Source of the DNA: Chloroflexota bacterium
GTDB lineage: Bacteria; Chloroflexota; Limnocylindria; Limnocylindrales; CSP1-4
Assembly (NCBI GenBank): GCA_005880805.1
Contig: VBFZ01000124.1
Span: 12,155 to 44,965 of the forward strand
Direction: 5' to 3'
Length of the DNA: 32,811 nt
Part shown: one piece after another, positions 8,194-16,937 of the stretch
Position numbering within the stretch: the stretch's first letter is position 1
Layout of the letters: each line of letters begins with the position of its first letter
The notes under the pieces: model-generated
Told to the model about the DNA's origin: nothing
The model's database searches: none
What the model saw: only the letters and a program-made list of their open reading frames with translations
Program-made: the position numbers and the translations under genes

Positions 8194-9965
8194 CTACTCC
8201 ACCGTCACGGACTTGGCGAGGTTGCGCGGCTGGTCGACGTCCGTGCCGCGCGCCACCGCGGTGTGGTAGGCGAACAGCTGGAGCGGGATGACGGCCAGGA
8301 TCGGGGATAGCGCCTCGTGGGTATCCGGTACCCAGCAGACGTCGTCCGCGAAGCGCTCGATCTGCTCGTCGCCCTCGGTCGCCACCGCGATCACCTTGGC
8401 GTCGCGCGCGCGGCCCTCCATGACGTTGCTGATGAGCTTCTCGTACACCGACGAGCGTGTGGCGACAGCGACGAGCGGGCACTCGGCGTCCAGCAGCGAA
8501 ATCGGGCCGTGCTTGAGCTCGCCGGCAGCGTACCCCTCGGCATGGAGGTAGCTGATCTCCTTGAGCTTCAGCGCGCCCTCGAGCGCGGCCGGGTAGCCGT
8601 ATCCGCGCCCGACGAACATGAAGCCGCGCGAGTTGACGTACCGCCGCGCGAGCTCCGAAGCGCCGGCCGCCGAATCCAGCGCGCGCTGGGCGGCTTCGGG
8701 GAGGCGGCGCAGCGCGCCCGCCAGTTCACGCTCCTCGTCCTCGGGGAGCGTCCCCCGAATCCTGCCGATGCCGGCGGCGAGCACGATGAGCGTCGTCACC
8801 TGCGCCACGAACGTCTTGGAGGCGGCCACCGCGATCTCCGGCCCGGCCTGCAGGAACAGGACCGCGTCGGCTTCGCGCGTGATCGCGGAGCCCACGGTGT
8901 TGGTCACCGCGATGACGGGGCAGCCGCGCTCGCGCGCAAGGCGCGTCGGGGCGATCGTGTCGGCGGTTTCGCCCGACTGGGTGACGGCGATGACCAGCGT
9001 GTCCGGGCCGAGCGGCGGGGGGCTGTAGCGGAACTCGGAGCCGATGGTCGCCCGTGCCGGCAGCCCGGTCCAGTCCTGGAGCGCCGCCGCTCCGACGAGC
9101 GAGGCGTAGTAGGCGGTGGCTCCTCGACGCGGATCCGGTCGTCGCGTCCGACCCGGCCGGCGATCGATTGGCGGAGTGCCTCCGGCTGCTCGTGGATCTC
9201 CTTGAGCATGAAGTGCTCGTAGCCGCCCTTCTCGGCCATCTCGGCCGACCAGGAGATCGTCGTGACCGATCGATCGACAGGCCGCCCGGCGATGTCGGTG
9301 ATCGTCACCCCGCTCGGGCGCAGGTCGGCGACGTCGCCCTCCTCGAGGAAGATGACCTGGTCGGTGTGGGCGAGGATCGCCGCGACGTCGCTCGCCAGGA
9401 AGCCTTCCCCGTCGGCCACGCCGACCACCAGCGGCACGTTCATCCGCGCCCCGACGAGGCGGTCGGCCTCGCCACGATGCATGACCGCGATCGCGTAGGC
9501 ACCTTCCAGTCGGGCGAGCGCGGCTCGCGTCGCGTCGGCGATGTCGCCACCGTAGGCGTCCTCGATCAGGTGGGCGATGGCCTCGGTGTCAGTCTCGGAT
9601 GCCAGCTTGTGGCCTTCCTTCTCGAGCTCATCGCGCAGCTCCCGGAAGTTCTCGATGATCCCGTTGTGGATCACCGTGATGTCGCCCGTGCAGTCCTGGT
9701 GGGGATGCGCGTTGAGATCGTTCGGCCGCCCGTGCGTCGCCCAGCGGGTGTGAGCCAGCCCGATCGCCGCATGGGGCGTGCGGTCCTCGATGGCGGTCTG
9801 AAGCACCGCCAGCTTGCCGGCCCGCTTCTCCACGAACAGGTCGCCCTGCTCGTCGACGAGCGCGATGCCGGCCGAGTCGTAACCGCGGTATTCGAGCCGG
9901 CGAAGGCCTTCGATCAGGATCGGACCGGCTTCGCGCGGTCCGGTGTAGCCAACGATGCCGCACAT
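8194..9965 (-). pseudogene. glmS: Glutamine--fructose-6-phosphate aminotransferase (isomerizing), split by frameshift/deletion near 9118-9125
   Basis: MCGIVGYTGPREAG...LEYRGYDSAGIAL glutaminase domain in frame of ORF 8904-9965; SIS domains (TAYYASLVGAAAL...SEFRYSPPPL...AVTQSGETADT...NTVGSAITREAD...VDQPRNLAKSVTVE) continue in the frame of ORF 8194-8907. Confidence 0.85.
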
Positions 9966-10013
9966 GCGGGTGCTGTTCTCCGTGGTCGCCCGCGGAGGAA
10001 CCGCAAGGCGGGG

Positions 10014-11348
10014 CTAGTTTAGTCGCTGGCCTGCGAGGTCAGCCAAGGTGTCGGCCAGCTCGCCGACGAGCGATTCGTCCTCCCCCTCGACCATGACCCG
10101 CAGCGCGGGCTCCGTCCCCGAAGGCCGGACGAGCACGCGACCAGACGGACCAAGCCGGCCCTCCGCTGCTCGAATCGCGCGCTGCAGCTCCAGATCGCCC
10201 TCCCACTGGTCCTTGTGCCTGGCCGGGACGGCTCGCTGCTGCTGGGGCAGGAGCGGAATGTCCGCCGCCAGCTCTGCGAGGGTCGCGCCGCGGCGGGCCA
10301 TGACGCGCAGCACCTCCAGGGCCGTGACGATGCCATCGCCCGAAGTCGTGTGCTCGAGCACGATGACATGCCCGCTCTTCTCCCCGCCCAGACCCGCGCC
10401 GCTCACGAGCATGCCGTCGAGGATGTACTTGTCGCCGACCGGCGTCCGGATGACCTGGCCGCCGGCGGCCTCGACCACTGACTGCAGGCCGCCGTTCGAC
10501 AGCACGGACACGACGAGGCCGCCCTTCGGCAGGGCCTGCCGGCCAAGACGGTCGAGGGCCAGGATGCCCAGCACCTGGTCGCCGTCGACCACCGCCCCGG
10601 ACGCATCGACCGCGATCAGCCGATCCGCGTCGCCGTCGAGCGCGAAGCCGACGTCGGTGCCCCGCGAAACCACCGCCTGGGCGAGGACCTCCGGGTGCGT
10701 CGCGCCGGAGTTGACGTTGATGTTCACCCCGTCGGGCTCGTTGTGGATCACCTCGACCGACGCACCGGTGGCAGCCAGAATCTCAGGCCCGACGACGCCG
10801 CCGGAGCCATTGGCGCAATCGAGGAGGACGCGTGTCCCGCTCGCGCCGACCGTCCGCGCGAGCTCCATCCGATGCCGGCGGTAATCGTCGAGCAGGCGGG
10901 TGGCATCGAACGAGCGGCCGAGCTGCTCGTTATCGACGCCACCCAGCTCGTCGGCGCGCCAGATGAGCTGCTCCAGCTCGTCCTCGACCGCATCGTCGAG
11001 CTTCAGCCCACGTTCGTCGAGGACCTTGAGCCCGTTGTCCTCGGCGGGGTTGTGCGACGCGGAGACCATGATCCCCGCCGCGAAGCTGCCGTTGCCGGCG
11101 AGGTAGGCCAGGGCCGGCGTCGGGACGATCCCGGTACGGTGGACGTCCACCCCCATGCTGGTCGCCCCGGCCGTGATCGCGGCCACGAACATGTCCCCGG
11201 AACGTCGCGTGTCCTGGCCGACGACGATCGCGTTGCCGGGTCGCACGAGCCGTTTTGCGGTGGCGCGCCCAAGCGCGAATGCCGTGGTTGGGCGCAGGTC
11301 GACGTTGGCGACGCCACGGATCCCGTCCGTGCCGAACAGGCGAGGCAT
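10014..11348 (-). CDS. glmM: Phosphoglucosamine mutase
   Basis: LFGTDGIRGVAN, GIMVSASHNPAEDNGLKV (catalytic Ser), DGDADRLIAVD, RPSGTEPALRVMVE motifs. Confidence 0.96.
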   Translation of the reverse strand: MPRLFGTDGIRGVANVDLRPTTAFALGRATAKRLVRPGNAIVVGQDTRRSGDMFVAAITAGATSMGVDVHRTGIVPTPALAYLAGNGSFAAGIMVSASHNPAEDNGLKVLDERGLKLDDAVEDELEQLIWRADELGGVDNEQLGRSFDATRLLDDYRRHRMELARTVGASGTRVLLDCANGSGGVVGPEILAATGASVEVIHNEPDGVNINVNSGATHPEVLAQAVVSRGTDVGFALDGDADRLIAVDASGAVVDGDQVLGILALDRLGRQALPKGGLVVSVLSNGGLQSVVEAAGGQVIRTPVGDKYILDGMLVSGAGLGGEKSGHVIVLEHTTSGDGIVTALEVLRVMARRGATLAELAADIPLLPQQQRAVPARHKDQWEGDLELQRAIRAAEGRLGPSGRVLVRPSGTEPALRVMVEGEDESLVGELADTLADLAGQRLN

Positions 11349-11351
11349 CGG

Positions 11352-12590
11352 CTATGGACCGCTGGGTGAGGGACTCGGACCGGGCGGCAATCCGACGGTG
11401 ACGGTGACGTGCGCCGGGCTGAGGGCCATGAGCACCACGCCGGTGGGCAGGTTCACCTTGGGCACGACGTCGTGACTCCCGACCCCAAGCCCGTCGACGT
11501 CGACGGTCAGCGTGAAGCCGCTGCCTTGCAGGGCGTCGAGGTCGCTGACGTTGCCGCCGAGGGTCACGATGACCTGGTCGGTGGACAGCGCGTAGGTACG
11601 GTCATCACGGGCCCCGGAAAGGACCATGCCTGCACTGAACGAGCGCGTCCCCTTCACGGCGCCGATGTGGATGCTCACCTGGACGTCCGACGAGCCGATT
11701 GGCGAAAGGCCGGATGGCAGGTTGAGGGTCACCGTCTGGTTGACGTCGGCGGAGGCGCCGGAGACGGAGATGGGCGCCGTGTCGACCTTCGCGAGAGAGG
11801 CCAGGACGAGCGCGTCGCCCTCGATTGAGACGACGAGCGGCTTGACCGTCACGGACAGCACGTTGAAGCCCGTGGCGGGCGTGCCGTTCACGACGGGGTT
11901 GACGGGCAGCGACTTCGACTCGAGCTGGCTTCCGACGAGGATCTTCACGTGGACGCTCGAGGGCGACAGCCGGACGGGCGCGACCGGCTCACCGCGGGCG
12001 TCGACCGCGATCAGGTCGACCGACTGGTCTACGGAGACGCCGGACCGGTCGATCCGCACCTGGGCGACGGCGTCGGTCACCTGGCTCACGACCGATTCGG
12101 ATCCTGACACGCCCACCTCCGTGACGTCCAGGACCGGATCGCGTACCTGAAGGTTGTTGGGCACCGTCCCGTGGTCGACGACGACGGGCACGGTCTTGGT
12201 TCGCAGCGGGTCCAGACGGACGCGGATCTGCCGCGGCGACCAGTCGATGACCCTGATCGCCCCGTCCGACGAGTCAACGGTCACGGGGACGTCGACGAAG
12301 CCGCTCGGGTCGGGCGCCGCATCCGCGAGATCGACCTGGGCGTGGAAGGTGGCCCGGGAAACCCGGGTCGCCGCATCGGGCGGTGCAAAGTAGCGGACGT
12401 TGGTGACCGTCGGCAGGGGTCCGAGCAGGACGGCCGACTCGGGCTGATGGACGACGTCGATCGTCAGCTCGCCGGGCCACTCGCGCGCGTTCGTCGAGAG
12501 CGCGAAGACGCCGTAGAGGACCGTTGCCAGCACGACGGCCGCGACCTTGAGCGGCCAGTTATGGAAGAGAAAGGCGACCAGCCTCGTCAA
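11352..12590 (-). CDS. cdaR: YbbR/CdaR-like protein (regulator of diadenylate cyclase)
   Basis: N-terminal membrane anchor FLFHNWPLKVAAVVLATVLYGVFAL, repeated YbbR-like beta modules, located between cdaA and glmM with ATGA overlap. Confidence 0.87.
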   Translation of the reverse strand: MTRLVAFLFHNWPLKVAAVVLATVLYGVFALSTNAREWPGELTIDVVHQPESAVLLGPLPTVTNVRYFAPPDAATRVSRATFHAQVDLADAAPDPSGFVDVPVTVDSSDGAIRVIDWSPRQIRVRLDPLRTKTVPVVVDHGTVPNNLQVRDPVLDVTEVGVSGSESVVSQVTDAVAQVRIDRSGVSVDQSVDLIAVDARGEPVAPVRLSPSSVHVKILVGSQLESKSLPVNPVVNGTPATGFNVLSVTVKPLVVSIEGDALVLASLAKVDTAPISVSGASADVNQTVTLNLPSGLSPIGSSDVQVSIHIGAVKGTRSFSAGMVLSGARDDRTYALSTDQVIVTLGGNVSDLDALQGSGFTLTVDVDGLGVGSHDVVPKVNLPTGVVLMALSPAHVTVTVGLPPGPSPSPSGP

Positions 12591-13537
12591 TGGCTGGGCC
12601 TCACCGAGGCGGCGGCGGCTGAGTCATCTTCCGCGGGTGTCGCCTCGCGCCGTAGGCGCCGTCGCGCGACCATGCCACCGACCTGGCTGAGCCGCGGGGC
12701 GCGACCGCCGGAGCCCTCAGGCCGATCAGGGCCCCGACCGAACAGCGTGCGCCGGCTGCCGGACGGGTTCAGGAGCGCGGTGATCGCTCGCGTGAGCTGG
12801 CTCTCATTCAGGTTGCGCACGATGCGCGCCCGCTCGACGAGGCTGATCTGCCGGTTCTCCTCCGAAACGACGATGACGACCGCGTCGGTCTGCTCGGTGA
12901 TCCCCAATGCCGCGCGGTGACGGGTCCCGAATCGCTCCGTGTGGACGGTCGTCTCGGCAAGTGGGAGCAGTGCGCCGGCCGCGACGATCGTCTCGTCTCG
13001 GATCACGACCGCGCCGTCGTGGAGCGCGCTGCGGGGCATGAAGATCGTCGCCAGCAGGTCGGCGGAGAGGTCGCCGTGGATCATGACGCCGGTCTCGGCG
13101 ATCTCCTCGAGACCCGTTTCGCGCTCGATCACGATGAGCGCGCCGTGGCCCTCCACGGACAGGACGGCCGCGGCACGCGCGACTTCGCGCGCGACGCGCT
13201 CGGCCATCCGCTGGGCCGCCGGTGAGGCCAGCCACGACAGCGACCCGACCCGGCCGATGCGTTCCAGGGCACGTCGCAGCTCGGGCTGGAACACGACCAC
13301 GAGGGCGAAGACCCCGACGACGGCGCCGGTCTGGAGGATCTGCGAGAGCAGCCGCAGCCCGAGCGCCTGCGCTGCCGCGTAGACGAGGAACAGGACGCTG
13401 ACACCGATCACGAGGCGGACCGCGCGCGTCCCGCGGATCAGGCTGAAAAGCCAATAGATGAGGAGTGAGGTGATCCCGATGTCGATCAGCGTGGTCGGTC
13501 GAACCTGATCGAGGATCGACTGGATGAGCTGCGGCAT
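12587..13537 (-). CDS. cdaA: Diadenylate cyclase CdaA (DisA_N/DAC domain)
   Basis: N-terminal TM helices, VVFQPELRRALERIGR, ALHDGAVVIRD (DGA motif), TRHRAALGI (RHR motif). Confidence 0.95.
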   Translation of the reverse strand: MPQLIQSILDQVRPTTLIDIGITSLLIYWLFSLIRGTRAVRLVIGVSVLFLVYAAAQALGLRLLSQILQTGAVVGVFALVVVFQPELRRALERIGRVGSLSWLASPAAQRMAERVAREVARAAAVLSVEGHGALIVIERETGLEEIAETGVMIHGDLSADLLATIFMPRSALHDGAVVIRDETIVAAGALLPLAETTVHTERFGTRHRAALGITEQTDAVVIVVSEENRQISLVERARIVRNLNESQLTRAITALLNPSGSRRTLFGRGPDRPEGSGGRAPRLSQVGGMVARRRLRREATPAEDDSAAAASVRPSH

Positions 13538-13630
13538 CGTCTGGAAAGTGTAGCCGACGAGGCTTGGGCGGTCGCCGGTGAGCGGGCTCAGATGGCCTTG
13601 CGCCAGGCTCGTCGGGCGTTCACCCGGCGC

Positions 13631-13675
13631 TCGTCAGGCAGTCGTCAGGCGGCGCGCGAGGCGGTCGTCAGGCAG
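13631..13675. repeat. Three copies of 11-mer TCGTCAGGC(A/G)G (13631, 13642 tandem; 13665)
   Basis: Read directly; third copy overlaps the stop codon of the TPR gene. Confidence 0.8.
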
Positions 13676-14603
13676 TCAGGGCGGCCAGGCGCGGATCGTC
13701 CGCGAAGTTCGTCGCCGCGAGCTCCAGAACCCGATCCCGGACCTCTGCGTCGCCGGTCAGCTCCGCCATGCGGGCCAGCAGCGCCAGCTTCTCGGCAGCG
13801 TGGGGGCGCCACCCACGCGTGAGGTACAGGTCGACCAGGGCCAGGTGCGTCTCCGAGTCGTCCGGGGCGAACGACAGAACGAGATAGCAGCTCTCGAGTG
13901 CCGCGTCGGTCTCCCCTGCCCTCGCGTGCGCCCGTGCCGCTGCAACGAGCCCTGTGCGCGCGGCGTCACGGTCGCCGGCGTCAAGCGCGCGCATCGCATC
14001 GGCCGCCAGCTCGACCCCACGTACGACCGGCTCTTCAGCGCCTGCCTCCGCCTCGCCAACCGTCTCTTCCTGGTCGTCCGCTGCGCGACCTGCTGGCGTC
14101 CCGCGCCTGGGCGGTTCGAGGACCGCCATGGCTCGGGCGATCGCAGCTTCGGCGCCCTGGCCGTCCATCTCGTGCAGGCGCGCGACAAGGTCCTTGACAT
14201 GCCGGCGTCGGCTCCGGGATTCGGCCTGCTCGAGCGCGCGTCGGGCAGAGTCGCACGCGTCGGCCACGCGCCGGGACGCCTCCTGAACTTCAGACAGCCG
14301 GTCGAGCGTCTCGGCCGCCTCGACCCGCCGGCCGGCTGCCGCCAGCACGTCGGCGCGACCCCCAAGGGCTGCCTCGTCACGTGGAGCCCGGTCGAGGGCG
14401 CGATCGTAGGCGACCAGCGCGTCGTTCAGCCGCGCGAGACGGACGAGGACGGCACCCAGGCCGACATGCGGCACCGGACGGTCGGGCGCGAGTGTCGCGG
14501 CCTCGGCATAGGCGTCGATCGCGAGGTCGAGCCGGCCTCGCTGCGCGGCGACGTGACCGCGCCGCAGGGCCTCCTTGTACTGCTCGAACACCGCCTCGTT
14601 CAT
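13668..14603 (-). CDS. TPR-repeat protein
   Basis: EQYKEALRRGHVAAQRGRLDLAIDAYAEAATLAPDRPVPHVGLGAVLVRLARLNDALVAYDRALDRAPRDEAAL is a clear TPR pattern; a second helical-repeat block is near the C-terminus. Confidence 0.78.
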   Translation of the reverse strand: MNEAVFEQYKEALRRGHVAAQRGRLDLAIDAYAEAATLAPDRPVPHVGLGAVLVRLARLNDALVAYDRALDRAPRDEAALGGRADVLAAAGRRVEAAETLDRLSEVQEASRRVADACDSARRALEQAESRSRRRHVKDLVARLHEMDGQGAEAAIARAMAVLEPPRRGTPAGRAADDQEETVGEAEAGAEEPVVRGVELAADAMRALDAGDRDAARTGLVAAARAHARAGETDAALESCYLVLSFAPDDSETHLALVDLYLTRGWRPHAAEKLALLARMAELTGDAEVRDRVLELAATNFADDPRLAALTA

Positions 14604-14729
14604 GGCCTCGAACCTAACGCGCGGCGGTGCGAGCCGTCACCCTCCCGATGGTCATGGCTCTCGCTGAAAGCCTCCCTAAGGCCATGCCCGGATGCGGGAG
14701 ATTGCGCGCCTCGCCGCCGTCCTGAACTG

Positions 14730-14747
14730 GCACCCTCAGCAGGGTGC
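14730..14747 (-). terminator. Candidate hairpin downstream of rpsI (7-bp perfect stem, 4-nt loop), no U-tract
   Basis: GCACCCT-CAGC-AGGGTGC on the plus strand, about 60 nt past the rpsI stop. Confidence 0.45.
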
Positions 14748-14764
14748 TGCCGCTCGCGCACCGA

Positions 14765-14798
14765 AGGCGGAGGCGAGGCTCCGGCGAGCGATCCGCCT
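14765..14798 (-). terminator. Candidate stem-loop immediately after the rpsI stop codon
   Basis: AGGCGGA...TCCGCCT 7-bp inverted repeat with internal GC-rich sequence, beginning about 7 nt after the stop. Confidence 0.4.
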
Positions 14799-14805
14799 GA
14801 GGTTT

Positions 14806-15204
14806 TTAGCGCTTCGTGTACTGCGGGGCTTTCCGCGCGCGCTTGAGGCCGTACTTCTTGCGCTCCTTCATCCGCGGATCGCGGGTCAGGAGGCCCGCCT
14901 GGCGGAGCGGAAGCCGGTGCCCTTCGGGATCGAGCTGCAGCAGCGCCCTGGCGATACCGTGCCGGATCGCCCCTGCCTGGCCCGTCACACCGCCACCCTC
15001 GACCTTGATCATGGCGTTGAAGCGGCCTTCCGTGCCCGTGACGCGGAACGGCATGCGCACGTCGGCCTCGTTGACCGCGTTCCCGAAGTGCTCGTCGAGG
15101 GTCCGGCCATTGATCACGATCTCGCCTTCGCCGGGAAGCAGGCGGACGCGAGCGATCGCCGTCTTCCGGCGGCCCGTCCCGAAGTAGAACGCAGGCGTCG
15201 TCAT
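14806..15204 (-). CDS. rpsI: 30S ribosomal protein uS9
   Basis: [26 protein letters not shown]...[24 protein letters not shown]. Confidence 0.97.
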   Translation of the reverse strand: MTTPAFYFGTGRRKTAIARVRLLPGEGEIVINGRTLDEHFGNAVNEADVRMPFRVTGTEGRFNAMIKVEGGGVTGQAGAIRHGIARALLQLDPEGHRLPLRQAGLLTRDPRMKERKKYGLKRARKAPQYTKR

Positions 15205-15638
15205 CGTGCTCCTCGTGTGTCGAGCGGCTGCGGCCGCTGTGCCGTGTGCGGGTGGTCCGATCCGGCGTAGATCTTGAGCTTGCGGAGCTGCTGCGTGCCG
15301 AGCTTCGTGCGCGGCAGCATCCCCTTGACAGCCCGCCGGATCACCTCTTCGGGCCGGCGCTCAAGGAGATGACCGAGGGTCTCCTCCTTGAGGCCCTGGG
15401 GATAACCACTGTGACGGACGTAGACCTTGGAATCACGCTTGTCACGCGTGACCGCGACCCTGGCGGCGTTGACGACGATCACGTGATCGCCGGAATCGAG
15501 GTTCATGGCGTAGTAAGGCTTGTGCTTGCCTTCGAGCACGCGCGCGATCCGCGACGCGAGGCGACCGAGGGTCTGGTCCGTCGCGTCCACGACGTACCAC
15601 CCGCGCTCGATGTCGCTCTCGGAAAGCTTCGCAGTCAT
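15201..15638 (-). CDS. rplM: 50S ribosomal protein uL13
   Basis: [49 protein letters not shown] motifs; start ATG overlaps truA stop (ATGA). Confidence 0.96.
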   Translation of the reverse strand: MTAKLSESDIERGWYVVDATDQTLGRLASRIARVLEGKHKPYYAMNLDSGDHVIVVNAARVAVTRDKRDSKVYVRHSGYPQGLKEETLGHLLERRPEEVIRRAVKGMLPRTKLGTQQLRKLKIYAGSDHPHTAQRPQPLDTRGAR

Positions 15639-16426
15639 CGCGTCTGCTGCTCTCCCTGATGTGTTGCCGTTTGTGTTTCGCGGCTGGTGCGGAAGCGTCG
15701 TCCCAGGACGACGCGTCTGAGGCACAAGCCCTTCGCAGGGGCCGTCGCCCCGTCGAGTGCCGGCCGCCTGTCCTTCAGCGCTTGCGCGACCGACGCTTGA
15801 TTTGTGTTACCGCGACCAACCTCGATGAGAACCGCCGCGATCCGACGGACCATCCCCTGCAGGAATGCATCGGCGGCGACGTCGATCGTCACCTCCGAGC
15901 CTCTGCGCCCGATCCGGATCCACTGAACGGTCCGAACCGGAGAAGAGCCCACCGGCGCCCCGAAGGCGGTGAAGTCGTGCCGGCCCACCAGGACCGACGC
16001 AGCATCCGCCATCGCTGCAGTATCGAGCGGGACCCGAACCGCGAACGCATAGCGCTCGCGAAGCGGGCTTCGCGGTCCGTTCCACACGGTGTACCGGTAC
16101 TCCCTGTACCGTGCCGCGTGGCGGGGGTGGAACCCTGCCGCCGCCGTTCGCACGTTGCGAACCGCGACGTCCGCTGGAAGGAGCGCGTCCAACGCTCGTC
16201 CCAGCTCCTCGGCCGAGAGACGTCCCGGATAGGTGAACGCGATCACCTGGTCCGAGGCATGCACCCCGGCGTCGGTCCGGCCGGCTCCATCGACTCGCAG
16301 CCGCGCTCCGCCGTTGAGCTTGGCGAGTGCCGCTTCGAGCTCCCCCTGGACCGTCCGCACTCCAGACTGGGCCTGGAACCCGGCGAAGTCTGTCCCATCG
16401 TATTCAACCCTTGCGGTGTAACGCAC
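15635..16426 (-). CDS. truA: tRNA pseudouridine synthase A
   Basis: RYTARVEYDGTDFAGFQAQ, GRTDAGVHASDQVIAF (catalytic Asp), AFLQGMVRRIAAVLIEVGRG; likely GTG start. Confidence 0.94.
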   Translation of the reverse strand: MRYTARVEYDGTDFAGFQAQSGVRTVQGELEAALAKLNGGARLRVDGAGRTDAGVHASDQVIAFTYPGRLSAEELGRALDALLPADVAVRNVRTAAAGFHPRHAARYREYRYTVWNGPRSPLRERYAFAVRVPLDTAAMADAASVLVGRHDFTAFGAPVGSSPVRTVQWIRIGRRGSEVTIDVAADAFLQGMVRRIAAVLIEVGRGNTNQASVAQALKDRRPALDGATAPAKGLCLRRVVLGRRFRTSRETQTATHQGEQQTR

Positions 16427-16469
16427 GGGGGCGTCCTCTCGAACGCCTTTACTGCCTCGTCGCCGCTCA

Positions 16470-16490
16470 GGCGAGCTCAGTGCAAGGCGC
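16470..16490. repeat. 21-nt element GGCGAGCTCAGTGCAAGGCGC, shared (19/21) with 32192-32212
   Basis: Direct comparison of the two intergenic gaps. Confidence 0.7.
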
Positions 16491-16501
16491 CGCCGAGCAG
16501 G

Positions 16502-16535
16502 GAGCGCGAGCGCACTTGGTGGTGCGTGAGCGCTT
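16502..16535. other. Imperfect palindrome with tandem G.A/A.G mismatch in the plus-strand fold
   Basis: GAGCGC GA GCGCAC - TTGGTG - GTGCGT GA GCGCTT; 12 paired positions (two wobble) around two mismatches, in the rplQ-truA gap. Confidence 0.5.
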
Positions 16536-16580
16536 GCGCGGAGGCGGCAACGCGAAAATGAGCCGTATGAGCGGCGACTG

Positions 16581-16934
16581 TCATACAAGCTCCAATTGAA
16601 CGATCTGGGCGGCGTCGCCGGCGCGCTGGCCGACGCGCACGATACGCGTGAAGCCTGACGTTCGGTCGGCGTACTTCGGGGCGATCTCGTCGAACAGTTT
16701 GCTGATCACGAGAGGCTCGTTCGGGAACTCCGAGCGGACGGCCCGACGAGCTGTCAGGTCGCCGCGCTTCGCGATAGCGATCACGCGCTCGATCTGCCCC
16801 CGAACCTCCTTCGCCTTGGCCTCCGTGGTCCGGATCTTCTCATAGCGCAGCACCGAAACCGTCAGGTTCCGATAGAGCGCCATTCGGGCGCCGTGCCGGC
16901 GCCCGAGCTTGCGGCCGTCGATCCGGTGGGCCAC
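16581..16934 (-). CDS. rplQ: 50S ribosomal protein bL17
   Basis: MAHRIDGRKLGRRHGARMALYRNLTVSVLRYEKIRTTEAKAKEVRGQIERVI. Confidence 0.96.
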   Translation of the reverse strand: MAHRIDGRKLGRRHGARMALYRNLTVSVLRYEKIRTTEAKAKEVRGQIERVIAIAKRGDLTARRAVRSEFPNEPLVISKLFDEIAPKYADRTSGFTRIVRVGQRAGDAAQIVQLELV

Positions 16935-16937
16935 CGA

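Noticed and set aside
9115-9130. Programmed frameshift in glmS
   Set aside because: Conserved residues are missing at the junction, so a simple ribosomal slip would not restore the protein; no slippery heptamer with downstream element was evident.
16427-16588. N-terminal extension of truA ORF (MYDSRRSYGS...)
   Set aside because: Conserved TruA starts at RYTARVEYDG with a GTG; the upstream part overlaps the rplQ stop and holds the repeat/palindrome, so it is more likely non-coding.
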